Below, piece after piece: positions 11,131-21,501 of a stretch of 64,000 nucleotides of DNA. Source of the stretch: Deuterostichococcus epilithicus (Eukaryota; Chlorophyta; Trebouxiophyceae; Prasiolales; Stichococcaceae). Within the stretch, counting starts at the first letter, position 1. Every line of letters begins with the position of its first letter. The stretch lies in NCBI GenBank assembly GCA_033439295.1, contig JAVTLE010000008.1, positions 2,666,001 to 2,730,000 of the forward strand. The letters run 5' to 3'. Below the pieces are notes generated by a model. That model was not told where the DNA came from. It made no database searches and was given only the letters and a program-made list of their open reading frames with translations. Both the position numbers and the translations under genes were made by a program.

Positions 11131-13740
11131 TCACCAGATACTCTTGATGTCCTCCAGCACAATGGCGGCGTTTCCCTCACCTGGGCTGAGATGACTGGGG
11201 ACGGCATGCGTCTGCCGCACTCGTTGCCGAATAAAAGCTCCGGCACACTTTTGCAGCGGCGGCAACTGCTCCACGTCAGTGGAGCTGTCACGAGCACGTG
11301 CCTGGTCTGAGGTGACGGAGGGGGGCGCCCCCCTGGCGCACTCGCCGCTGAAGCTGAAGAACTGCTCGCCGTCCTCCCCCTCGTGGCTGCTGCTGCTGCC
11401 GCTGCCCAGGTGGTGGGAGTCGCCGAGCAGCGCCTCCCCCAGTCCGTTTTCGTCATCAGCCTCGTCCTCTGCCACTGCACCGCGCACATGCGATGTCAGG
11501 TACTGGGGTTCGCAAGGGTAAAAGGCACGTTTCCCGCAAGCCACCCAGCGCCTCGCCGGGCCCTGGTCTGTCCCCTGCTTCCGTGGCAGCTACAACCGAC
11601 TGCGGTCCGCATTGTCGGGCAGAACGGTTGCTGTGAGTCGCCGAGCAGCGCTTCGCCGAGTCCGGCACCAGTCTCCGCCTCTGCGCCGTCCAGAAACTTG
11701 CGCTGCTTCGGCCGCGGGCTGTGAAACACACCTCGCCAATTTGCGCGGCAAGAGTGCGCGAGCCAGCACATCTAGCCGCCAGCGGTGCTGCTGCCGATGC
11801 TGTGCCGCTGGACAGGAACAACAGGAATAGGAGCGGTGGCAGAGACGACCATCTCGTCATCGAGAGTCTTGCACAGCAGAGGCCGGCCCTCAGCATCTGC
11901 AGCGGGAATGCTCGGCTCTCACAGGCGCTAGGTGGGCTGCAGGGTGCTTCATGCAGGGTGTGCAAGTGCCAGCGGCTCCTTCGACGGCACGGCAGTTCAC
12001 TGCAGTGTCGGCCTGCACTTCGTGAGCTTCGTCTGGTCCAGCCGATCGCAGTGGCATGGCGGACAGAGATGCATGCAGGACAGATTCCATACAGCGGCAT
12101 ACCGCTAGTGGCGGCGGCGGCACGTCGGCGACTTGGGCGGCAGCACTCCTCCCACAGGTAGAACAGCAGGGGCACCGCCGGTAGCAGCGCCAGTGCCTGT
12201 CCCAGGGCAGCTGGCAGGGTGTCGTGGTGGTGCAATTTGCTGATCTAATGATGGCATTGCAGCGCTGGGCTTACGCTCTGCAGCAATAGCCAATGGCAGC
12301 AGCGACATGCCGGCCTCATGAAGTCACATTGCGGCTGCTCAAAGAGCAGTGGGCGGTGCGACAGGGACTGAGGTCAGTGCGCGCTCTGCGTGACTGCATG
12401 CGTGTAGTGCAGACGCGCATGCAGCGCCCAGCAGCAATGCATGACGGCAAACTCACCGGCAGCCATACGCGGCCATCAGCGCGGCTCATGCCAACGCCTC
12501 CCGGCACCTCGCCGGCGTCGCTGCGGCCGCTACAGTACAGCAGCAGGACCAGGAGCAGCAGCACGGCCGTCTGGAGCAGCGCCACTACTGCGGTGTGGAA
12601 GTGGGTGCGCTCCTGTGTGGCCGCCACCTGCGGCATGCAACGGGCCACATGCATGAGGAGAATCAGCCGTGAAATGGATGGACCACTCGAGCTTGATGGT
12701 CTGATTTTTGGGCTGACGGGGGCAGTTCTCGCCGGGAGGTCCGCCTGCCACTGCATTCCTGTGGCCCTGACCAACACAGATGACCCAGCCTGATTGACAT
12801 CATCGACATCGCACCCGGTGTTCCGGATGGCTCGTAGAGGTTGTTTGCAAGGTGGCTTGAGCACGCAAGCTCGCACTGCAGTGGTCCCGGAAGCTGTCAC
12901 AAGTGCCGACCACAGCCTCTGGCTGCTGGCACCGTGTGCCGTCCCTGGCCCGACTGGACGGCAATTCTGGAGCTTGCACTATGCAGCGCTCAGATTTCAC
13001 CTCTGAGGTGGAATAGCTCTTTGTAGAATGACCCGCATGCATGTCGGCAGCTTCCGTAAGTGTGGATATCGCGCGCGCCTAGCTGCCGGAACTAGCAACC
13101 CATCTTCGTGCGTCCCCTCCCGCTGTCAACCCAGGCTCTCCTCAGGATCAGTCAGAGACTTTTTGCACTCGACTTGACATGTTCCTGAGTGTGACGCCCA
13201 GCCACCGACGCCTGATGTTTCAACCAACGTTATCCCACGTGAATCACCTGACGCGAGTCTGCCATACGGGACCAGGCGTAGCTAGAGCCGAGCGCCGTGT
13301 GGGGAGAAAGTTTCAAAGTGTGTCACAGGGCCGCAAGGTCGCACCGCTGCGAGGCGGCGCGCCAGGGCGCGCTGGTCCCGTATTAGCCGCATCTGCCCCT
13401 CATGCAGAAGGCCGTCAGTGGCCCGCAACACCTGCAGGGTTGTTTTGGACAATTGAGGAATCTTGAGTGGCCTCATTCGCGATGCAAATATGCGAGCCCA
13501 AGTCCACAACAGGAAGCCAGATCCCTCCGCAGTCCATGCGCCATCTTCTCGCATGGCACAGCTGCCGGGCATGCAGGCCGAGTGTTGGCGGCGGTTCAGC
13601 AACACTGTCAACAACATCGCAGGAGACTCGCCTGCGCCTCCGCCGCCGTGTTGGCTGCGCGTCGTTGCAGCCGCGTGATCTCCTGCCCCGGCGTCCAACT
13701 CGCCTTGTTCGTAGACCGAAGCTTCATGGTCCTTCATTAA
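11131..13740 (-). CDS. Minus-strand exons: coiled coil, membrane helices and acidic Ser-rich segment; gene membership uncertain
   Basis: Several open segments look coding, but I cannot join them fully. Around 13632-13690 ITRLQRRAANTAAEAQ joins in phase, through an apparent GC donor at 13630-13631, to VLRATDGLLHEGQMRLIRD (about 13330-13440), giving one continuous coiled coil. That exon can join VAATQERTHFHTAVV (about 12650), which runs into a strong membrane helix (TAVLLLLVLLLYC) and ends at a perfect GTGAGT donor after VWLP. Further down are possible helices LGQALALLPAVPLLFYLW (about 12190) and LPPLLFLLFLSS (about 11840), then an acidic exon with SSSSHEGEDGEQFFSFSGE (about 11340-11480). These are either the N-terminal half of the Duc1 gene or a separate membrane protein. 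The frame of the two later helices does not fit the preceding phase, so they are doubtful. Confidence 0.4.
11626..11681 (-). repeat. Decayed exon copy (GLGEALLGDS segment)
   Basis: These 56 nt align without gaps to 11408-11463, the acidic exon of the preceding feature. Both encode GLGEALLGDS in an open frame. The copy at 11626 lies 218 nt upstream in transcript order and its flanks do not continue sensibly, so I take it as the decayed copy. It could instead be a real repeated exon. Confidence 0.55.
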
Positions 13741-13848
13741 AGGCGCACATACACCATCTGTAAGTCAGACCATAGCTAGACGGCAGCAGCTTGCACCGAA
13801 GCACCCACTCTGCCGGGGCTGGGTGCCGACCGACAGCCGGCAGTGCAA

Positions 13849-13853
13849 TTACA
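13849..13853 (-). terminator. Candidate TGTAA polyadenylation signal of the DEP gene
   Basis: TTACA on the plus strand (TGTAA on the minus strand) lies about 130 nt after the in-frame TGA at 13983. This is the main reason for ending the DEP gene there rather than splicing it on to the coiled-coil exons. Confidence 0.4.
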
Positions 13854-13982
13854 ATGATGCTCGGGTGATCGCCCGTGAAGCTGAGTGGCTGCACCACATG
13901 CCGTCCCCCATAGGAGAAAGCACATGCCCACGTCTGGCACCATCACAATGTTCATGCTCGCAGCTGCAGCAATGTTGACCGC

Positions 13983-15615
13983 TCACCAGCCCTGGTGCGA
14001 GGCGTGATCGTCGTCCGATGAGGCGTCGACGTCGTGCTCGGGGCCCACGCCATCGAAGCGGTAAAAGTGGCTGCGGTTCTTGAACGGGTGCTTGTACAGC
14101 TGCGCGGCATTGAAGCGGCAAGACGTAAGGCACGCCACTCCGCGCCAGGGCGTATCCACTCCATCGCCACAGGGCCACGAGACACATTGGCAGTGGATGC
14201 GGTGCTTGCACTCGGCGCGCTCCCTCGAGCTGCCTGTGGACCGGTAGCTTCCTCCTGCATGGCGGCTCGGAAGCTCACTCCGACTTGAGACTCTCCGACT
14301 CGAGGCTGGCTGGAAGCTGGAAGCGAGACGCACCACGTGGTGCAGAAGGCCCAGCTGCATCATGGCGTTGCCAATGGCGACGGCCTCCAACTCATCCCGT
14401 GCCACGCGCGCCTGCTCCAGGAGCCACGCCACCGCCTGACGGCCTGCAACGCACGATGTTCCACATTGGCGGCGCGCTGCAGCTCTCAGCCGTGATTGTG
14501 ACCTCGTGCCAACAGGCGAGCCGGCGTGCGGCAAGCGTTCTGGAGGAGCATTGAGCTGACAAAGACCAGTAACCTGGTACCAAGTAAGCAGCTGGTGTGC
14601 AGCAACTCTGCTGTGACAGGGCTGGCATCAGCAAGCAACATCCTGCGCAGCCATAGAGGGAAGCAAATGAAGCCTGAGGCTGCATTTACACATTGAACTT
14701 CGGCATTCGGCACGAACCGCACCTGTGAAGCATGCCCGGTACTTTTTGAAGTGCCGGTAGCGGTCCTTGACTTCGATGCTGTGCGCCATTCTGTCCGCCA
14801 GATCCGTCAAGTCCTGCACGCAAACTCACAGACATCTTGATCAGTTTCTGGGGTTTCGTCTCAGGCTGGTGGCTCTGTGTGCTGCTCATGCCATGCCCCC
14901 GGCTCGTGGCCCCAGTTTGCTGCTACTGTCCGCTTCCGACCGACAGCCACCCTGCGTGCTCGGGCACTTGCTTCTGCCTGCACACCCTTCTCAACTCGAA
15001 TTCAGCTGTACCCTTCTCAATTCGAATTCAGCTGTCATCACATCCACGACGCGCAGCAACACCGTCAAACGCCGTGCGACGGTCGCACAGCTCGCCTGGT
15101 CGGGCCATCCGCAGGTGGTGGACGCTGGGTCGGCGCTGGAGGCTCTCGGGGACACCTTCACTGAGGGCTGCGCCAACTGCATGAAAGACGTCGAGTCTTA
15201 GTTTGCGCTTGACAGACGGCGCTCGCAATAGATGAAGCTGCACTTATGCGTCGTGCTGCACGGCTTTGCAGTCTGCCGTGCTGTGGCAGGACACTGCGGA
15301 ACCAAGTGCCAGGTGAGAGCAGTGCCGGCTGTGAGGAATGCCCGCTTTGCTCGCAGCAGACGCGTGAGCGCGCCTCGTGGCCCTCAATCCAAAGCATCTC
15401 ACCTTCGGTACTGACGCGGTCGACAGGCCGGAACGCGGCGGCGCTGAGGCAGTGCCGCCCGCAAGCCGGTCAGCAGCAATTGCGATGGCAGAGTCCGCCG
15501 ATCGCCGCTCTATCGCTGTTCCCGTGGGGTCTGACAATCTCGGGCCCACAGGGGAGCAACCGTTGGCTTGCGGCGACCGGCGTGCCAGCTCCTCACTCGC
15601 GGCACTGCCCGTCAT
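13983..15615 (-). CDS. DEP-domain protein
   Basis: The first exon starts with the ATG at 15613-15615 and runs to a GTGAGA donor after SVPK (about 15405); it is Ser/Ala-rich and probably disordered. An intermediate exon (about 15040-15180) is open in two frames and not settled. The DEP domain then reads LTDLADRMAHSIEVKDRYRH (about 14760-14810), AVAWLLEQARVARDELEAVA and MMQLGLLHHV (about 14340-14440), and KHPFKNRSHFYRFDG (about 14050-14100). The order, with a hydrophobic LL core and a closing FYRF strand, is typical. DEP domains bind membranes or partner proteins in signalling. The frame ends in DDDHASHQGW then TGA at 13983, but GCTGGTGAGC there could also be a splice donor, in which case the gene continues leftward. 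Confidence 0.65.
14984..15035. repeat. 26-nt perfect-length tandem duplication
   Basis: The unit at 14984-15009 is repeated at once at 15010-15035 with one C/T difference. Each unit contains GAATTC. It lies in or at the edge of an intron of the DEP gene and appears to be a recent slippage or staggered-break duplication. Confidence 0.9.
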
Positions 15616-16907
15616 GGCGCTCTTGGCGCCTTCACACTGTCCTCCGCCCGTCTGCCGGCTGCTGCTGAAGCTGATTTCTGTTCAGCCTATTGGCGAGATT
15701 CAAGTGAGGTGATGGAGCCGCGAAGCCACACCTGTTTGCAAATAGAGCGCGAGTTGATCAACGCCCCCGACCAGCTGGCAACCCACTGCACGAGCATAAT
15801 CAGTGCTGCACACGTGGGGAGGTGCACGCTTTCAGAAGGCAAGCGTTCAGATCTGAGGGATATTACAATGTCATATCGACCCGCAAGGTACTTGCTTGAG
15901 CCTCGCAATCAGCAAATTTTCACAGCAGGTGGATGGTCACAGATCGTGATTGTTGGAACGCACCGATTGCTGCTGCGCGCCGGAGCAGGGTGCGTCAGGA
16001 ACAGGAGCGGATGCGCATCAGAGCACAGCTGCACTCTTAAGCGGGCGGTATCGAAGCTTTGCCAGGTGGTGAGCTTCCGGCGTTGTTCACGTGGGCCGTA
16101 TGCGCTTGCTGCAGCAGAACCACCAGGTGGTGGCGCCGGTAAAATTGCAAGGTGCCCTCGACCATTTGCGATCAAAGACTCCATTCAGACACAGCGAGCG
16201 TCAAGCAGCATCACGTTGCCTCCCAACATCCACGTGCATGTGCGCGGAACCCAGTGGAAACTACGCCGCATCAACATTCCGATGTAGGATGGGAAAGAGT
16301 GCTACCGACATGGTGGGAGTCGCAGCTCATTACGCTGCCCTGGACAGCCCTCACGTCAGCAGATTTTGCAACAAGTGCAGCCAGCCTTCGCAACGTCACA
16401 CAATTGCTGTTCCATCTGTATCCTTCTTCAGAGGTAGTGCGATCCTGCACACGGCGCGACAGCGCCAAAAAGTGCGTTCTTGCTTTCACTGTGTGATCGC
16501 TACGACCGGAGGGGCCAGGTGCATTAACAGTCTGAAGCGTGGACTTTTCGATCCGCTCGAGTTCATTCTTCCTACGAAGATTCCTATCGATCAGCAGCAC
16601 GGATGGTTGCGCGGATCGAGGGGAGAACATTGACAGCTGCTTTGTCTGCCGCAGGTGCGTGCGTGAACATTCTGGACAACCGTCTGCGCAGCTCAGCCGG
16701 TGCCTCGCGTCTGCCCGCGCCTGCGGCGCTGCTCTTCGTCGGCCTGTGCTTCCTCGGTACGTCTTCCCCCCCATAGCGCCACATCGCAGCGCCACAGGCC
16801 AGGCACTCTTGCACAAAGGCGTTTCAGCAAGCTTACTGGTGCCGATTGGCCCCGCGACGCGAGCAGCCAGCCTGATGATCGCTTCTTGCCGTACAGGTGT
16901 CAGCTAC
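15616..16907. promoter_or_regulatory. Divergent promoter region between the DEP gene and pirin
   Basis: These 1.3 kb separate two genes transcribed away from each other. The stretch is open in one plus-strand frame for much of 15568-16287, but that frame shows no family signature and has unremarkable composition. I see no TATA box I would trust, and no RNA gene. Confidence 0.4.
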
Positions 16908-19900
16908 ATGCTCTTGGGCGCCTTGCAGAGCCGCACCGCTGCCGCACGCACCTTTGCGTCTCGCACCGCCCGCACGCTCAGCTCCACGGTTGCAAACAGC
17001 GAGTCGCCACTGCGCAGTCCCGCGGCAGAGTTGAACCACCCCTACAGTCGCACACGCCGCGTGGGCACCCAGGCATCGGTTGCCGAGACAGCCATCATGC
17101 CAGGCATCCGGTCTGTGAAGCAGGTGAGCATTCTTGGAACTTGGGCAGCTGCGCTGGGACAGTAGATCTCCTGGACTCCAGCGCGCTGGCGCTGGCAGCG
17201 GCTTGCGATCTCCCCGCTGTTGGGCGGTGAAAACGATTCTGCAAGCTGGTACGAAGCACGAATGCAATCAAGGCAAGCAGTCCACACTGCGACAGTTCGG
17301 GCTGGACCAGCGAGTTCGGCGCGCAGCCGACATTGAGCGGCAGCTTGCGAGGCCATACTTTCTCATACAGAGCGTCGGCTCTTGTCGCAGGTGGTGCAGG
17401 GGCAGAAGCAGATGGAGGGCGCCGGCGTGCGCATCTGCCGCACCATCGGCACCGGGGTGCGCAGCGGAGCTTTGCCTCCTGGTGCTTTAGTGGCTGCCTA
17501 TCACACTGGCTTTCGACAGGGGAATACGTCAGTCCAGTGGCTTTTGACGTGTTCATGCGGTTCCTCGCGTGCAGGCCCTCCGCAATCTGGACCCCTTCCT
17601 CATGCTGGTGAGGATCCAGGGGGGCCTCGTGCTGCCTTTCGTTCCCCCGGCCAACACGCATTTGATTGGATTGTGCGGTCTCCGTTGCTGTGCGAAGCCA
17701 TGCTGTGGGGTGGGTTTCCAGTGCCTTGCAGGCCCTTTACCAATCACGACACTCACATCCATGTAGGACGAGCTGAAGATGCCGCCAAACGAGGCGACTG
17801 CAGGCTTTCCCGACCACCCACACCGCGGCTTTGAGACCTGCTCCATCATGCTCAGCGGCAAGATGGAGCACAGCGACCACGTTGGCAACCACGTGCGCCG
17901 GCTCACGCTTGTTGATCATGGCTGCGACAGCTGATCACCACCTCTTTGCCGGTCGCGGCCCCCTAGAGGAGCTGCAGCAGCCTCACCTTGTGTTGCATCT
18001 GATTGCATAGAGACCTCCAGTCGCTGCTGGTGTGCCGGACCCTGTCTGGTTCACAAACATGCACTTGACCGCCAGTGTGTTGGCTGTTTCCACGCTGCGA
18101 AAGCCAGCTTGCCGACTCGTGGCCGACCTGTAAATGACTCTTCTGTTATAGGGTGTGATTGGGGCAGGCGGCGTGCAGTGGATGACAGGTGTGATCTCCT
18201 TTCACGATTGGATGTGCCAAGAGCCTGGCTGTGTGCTGCGCGTCCTGAGCCCACGTCCAGTGCCCGCATTGCACGCTCAACACCCCTGCATGCTCTGGCA
18301 ACCTCGCAGGCATCATGACGCTCAGCTGCGCCAGACGCTCGCCCACACTGTGTCACCAGCTGTTGCTGCTGCTAACCTGTGCTCGATCGCCCCATGCAGC
18401 GGGGCGGGGCATCGTTCACTCTGAGGTGAGGTCCCGTCTAAGGTCGCGGCAGCTGCCAGACATACCTGCTCCCCCTGCCGCGCTCTCTGCGGACGCCAGC
18501 ATGCACCAACAAGGAATGCAGCCTGCTCCAGCGACACTCGATTCTTCTCTGAGTGGCTGAGGCTGTAAGCCCTGTTTTCCGCAGATGCCAGTGGTGACAG
18601 ACGACAAATTCTTGCACGGTGAGGCGTGGCCGGCCTTCGTCTGTGTGCCTGCCGTCCGCAGTAGGCTTCGCCAAGCCCACTTGCACAGAGCCCACTTGCA
18701 CAGAACTTTGCACAGACAAAGCTGCCCGCCAACGCACATGTTCAATGCGTCGACCGTGCATGTATGCAGGCTTCCAGCTGTGGATCAACCTGCCGAAAAA
18801 GCACAAGATGGTCAAGCCGCGGTGAGCGCCAATTGCAAATCCGATTTTAAGTCACCGGCGGGCGTGCCGCCACCCTGTGCAGCGCCCCAACACCTGCTGT
18901 GATTCTCTGCAGAGAAGCGTCGGCGTGTCTCATCAGGCAATACTCATGTGGACTCAGTATTTCCTGGTCTTTTGGCAAACCGCTGCCCATGTGTGAACTG
19001 GTGGGTGGCACAGGTACCAGGACTACCAGGCGGACGAGATTCCCACTGTGGACAAGGACGGCATCCGCGTGCGCGTCATGGCAGGGGAGTCCTACGGCGC
19101 CGTTGGCCCCATCAAGGTGCCGCCACGCTGCCATCCCAGACCTGGCTGGGCTGGGGCTGGGCCTGATCGTTGACTGGCTGCCAGGTCAGGCCCTTTTGTG
19201 CTTGCCGCACGTCGGGTCGAGGCGGCGAGTCGCTGCGGCGGCGTCCTCCAGAGGAGCGCCAGCAGCGCTTGAGACGAGGCACTCCAGGAAGCCAGAAAAG
19301 CTCCAAGACAAAACCTTCCTGCTGCGCTGTGCGGCCCCTCTAAACCCTGCCGTGCCCACATACAGATGCGGAACCCTGGCATGCTGCTGGATGTGCACGT
19401 TGCGGAGGGCGCCACCTTCTCGCAGCCGGTGCGGCGCTTTATTTCTCATCTTCTTTGGACTCAACACTGTACTGAAGGGTGCCCACCGTGCCAGCTGCGA
19501 TTGGCCTGCTGTAGCGTCGACGTGCCTCGATTGAGCCGCCTGTATGCTTGGCCAAGCGATGAGTCCACGATCCTGGCGGGCACAGGACCGGGTTGGCCGG
19601 ACACAGCGCCTTCTTCAGGGACTGCATGCTCTGTGACGTGCAGCCTGGCACTCCTAATGAAGCCAGCGCCGCCCAGCATTGCCTTCGCCACAAGCGGGCC
19701 GCCATCTCGGTGCATTGGCTGTGGATGGTTGCCACGAAATTTGCACACGAAGCACGCTTGACGCTGTTCGGTCGCGCCAACAGGTGCCAGAGTCGTACAA
19801 CGGCTTCTGCTATGTGTACGACGGCGCCGGCAAGATTGGCGGAGCCAAGGCGCGCCCAGAGCAGAACCTCGTGATGGGTGCAGGTATAGTCTTCGTCATC

Positions 19901-20680
19901 TTCAGCAGCCGAGTCATTTGTGGCAGCCCTCTCGCCCTCGCAAGCGGTGCCTTATCTGCACAAGACGGAACAGCGCAGCCGCTGCGCAGCCTTCCACTCT
20001 TGGTCTTCTGCAGCTGCGTCCTTCTGTAGCTGCACTGAGACATGCCTGCAGTGCGAGTTGCTCATGGCGGAGCTGCCTCTACTGGTTTGTGAGCATTACT
20101 CTTGCGAGTGCCGCTGCCACAGGTGACAAGGTTGTGGCGGAGGGCGGCTCGGGCGGCATTAAGTTTCTGCTGGTCGCCGGCCAGCCCATTGGCGAGCCCA
20201 TCGTGCAGGTGACCTCTGCCCTGAAGGGTCATGCCGAAAATCCTGTCTATCGTAGTGGTGGCGGCTCTGGCGGTGCTGGCCGGCTTGCTCGTCCGGGTTT
20301 GTGTCGTCGTCAGCGCTGCTGCCGGCCCTGTGTCATGTGTTGCATCTCCAAGAGGCATGTCAAGGCTCTGAAGCTTGTGGAGTCATGTACCAGTGGTTCT
20401 TGAGTGCGTGTGGACGTCTAACTCGTATATGTGCGTGCCATTGCGCAGTATGGGCCGTTCGTCATGAACACGCAGGCCGAGATCCAGCAGGTGGGTCGAC
20501 CGCGAGCCCCTGCATCATGCTGCAGCTTTGACAGCGAGCCCACCGAGCTTCCGAGCTCAGGACGTTTCGGCTGGTAACGCCTGTCACTGACAGAAGTTCC
20601 TGCCGGCGCAGGCATTCATGGACTTCCAGAGCGGGAAGCTGCAAAACCCTGAGGATGATGTGTGGGGCGATGGCGATTGA
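16908..20680 (+). CDS. PRN: Pirin (cupin metalloprotein) with probable organelle-targeting N-terminus, 14 exons, 348 aa
   Basis: Exons: 16908-17123, 17391-17456, 17575-17607, 17767-17892, 18152-18188, 18400-18425, 18585-18618, 18770-18821, 19013-19115, 19366-19428, 19784-19877, 20123-20208, 20449-20490, 20612-20680. All phases agree and the sum is 1047 nt. Pirins are bicupin iron proteins that act as redox-sensing transcription co-regulators or quercetinases. The iron ligands are all present: both His in [11 protein letters not shown], and His and Glu in GRGIVHSE. Other signatures are [31 protein letters not shown] and [12 protein letters not shown]. The first 60 residues ([20 protein letters not shown]) are Arg/Ala/Ser-rich without acids, like a mitochondrial or plastid presequence; plant pirins are usually described as cytosolic or nuclear. 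The 3' end of a neighbouring gene faces it. Confidence 0.93.
18676..18715 (+). repeat. 15-nt tandem repeat in a pirin intron
   Basis: CCCACTTGCACAGAG occurs twice in direct succession from 18676, followed by a shorter third relative (ACTTTGCACAGAC). It lies in the intron between 18618 and 18770. Confidence 0.85.
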
Positions 20681-21501
20681 TGCAGCTTACCTGATGTGTA
20701 TGCCTGAGCCCTTTATTTGCAGCTGTGTGGCTGTCGAATGTTGGCATGCGGCAGACGACCTTCTACAACAACACGATTGAGAGCCTTGGCGCAAGTGTCG
20801 ATGGCGGAACGATAGATCGAGCCATCAAGCCAACTATTACACTACTTGTGTATTGCAGCCAGTGGAGTAGAATACGGAGAATCGCAGTACGAAGTGGCAA
20901 TCGAACACTTGTGCGAAGCAATCTCAAAAGCAGTAACACGGTATCCCAACCCAATTGGAGCCCGACCAAATAACCTTCTACATCCAGAAACTTCAGCAGT
21001 GCAGCAACAGCCTTGCAGCAGCTGAAGCCACGCCAGGAACAGACGTTGTAAACCACCCAACCAATACATTTCTTGCCAACGGGTACAGTGGCGGAACTCC
21101 AGGCCTGCGCAAGCTGCCAGCCCACGACGCTAGCAAACTGTCAGCCGCGCAGCCGGCGGCGGCGCAGCGGCGCGCCGGCAGCCCGAGGCTTGCCATGGGT
21201 ATGCGCCATGGGCCTAGGCGTGTACTTAAAACACCTTCGAAGGTTTGTAGCATTGATGTATGCCCGCCGCGGCGAGGCAGCCACAATCACCGCGGCAATG
21301 ACGACTCGATGGGCAGCCGCTCAGACGGCGTTTGTGCCATTGGCGTTGGCCTTGGCATCCAGGTTGATACGCTTCATGCCGCGCTGCGACCTGCGGAGCA
21401 CACGCATCATGATGAGTGAAACAGACACAGTTACGCTCTGTCGAGTGCATGCCAACCAGGCGAGCGAGATGTCGAACCAACTGTAAGCATCTGTTCGATA
21501 C
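20681..21501. other. Convergent 3' region of pirin and NRT2
   Basis: The 820 bp hold both 3' untranslated regions. TGTAA occurs on the plus strand at 21047-21051, about 370 nt after the pirin stop, and could be its polyadenylation signal. On the minus strand the nearest TGTAA (plus-strand TTACA near 20848) is about 650 nt past the NRT2 stop. No gene is seen. Confidence 0.4.

Noticed and set aside
15568-16287. 239-codon plus-strand frame between the DEP gene and pirin
   Set aside because: It overlaps the DEP first exon on the other strand at its start, shows no motif, and lies where two promoters are expected.
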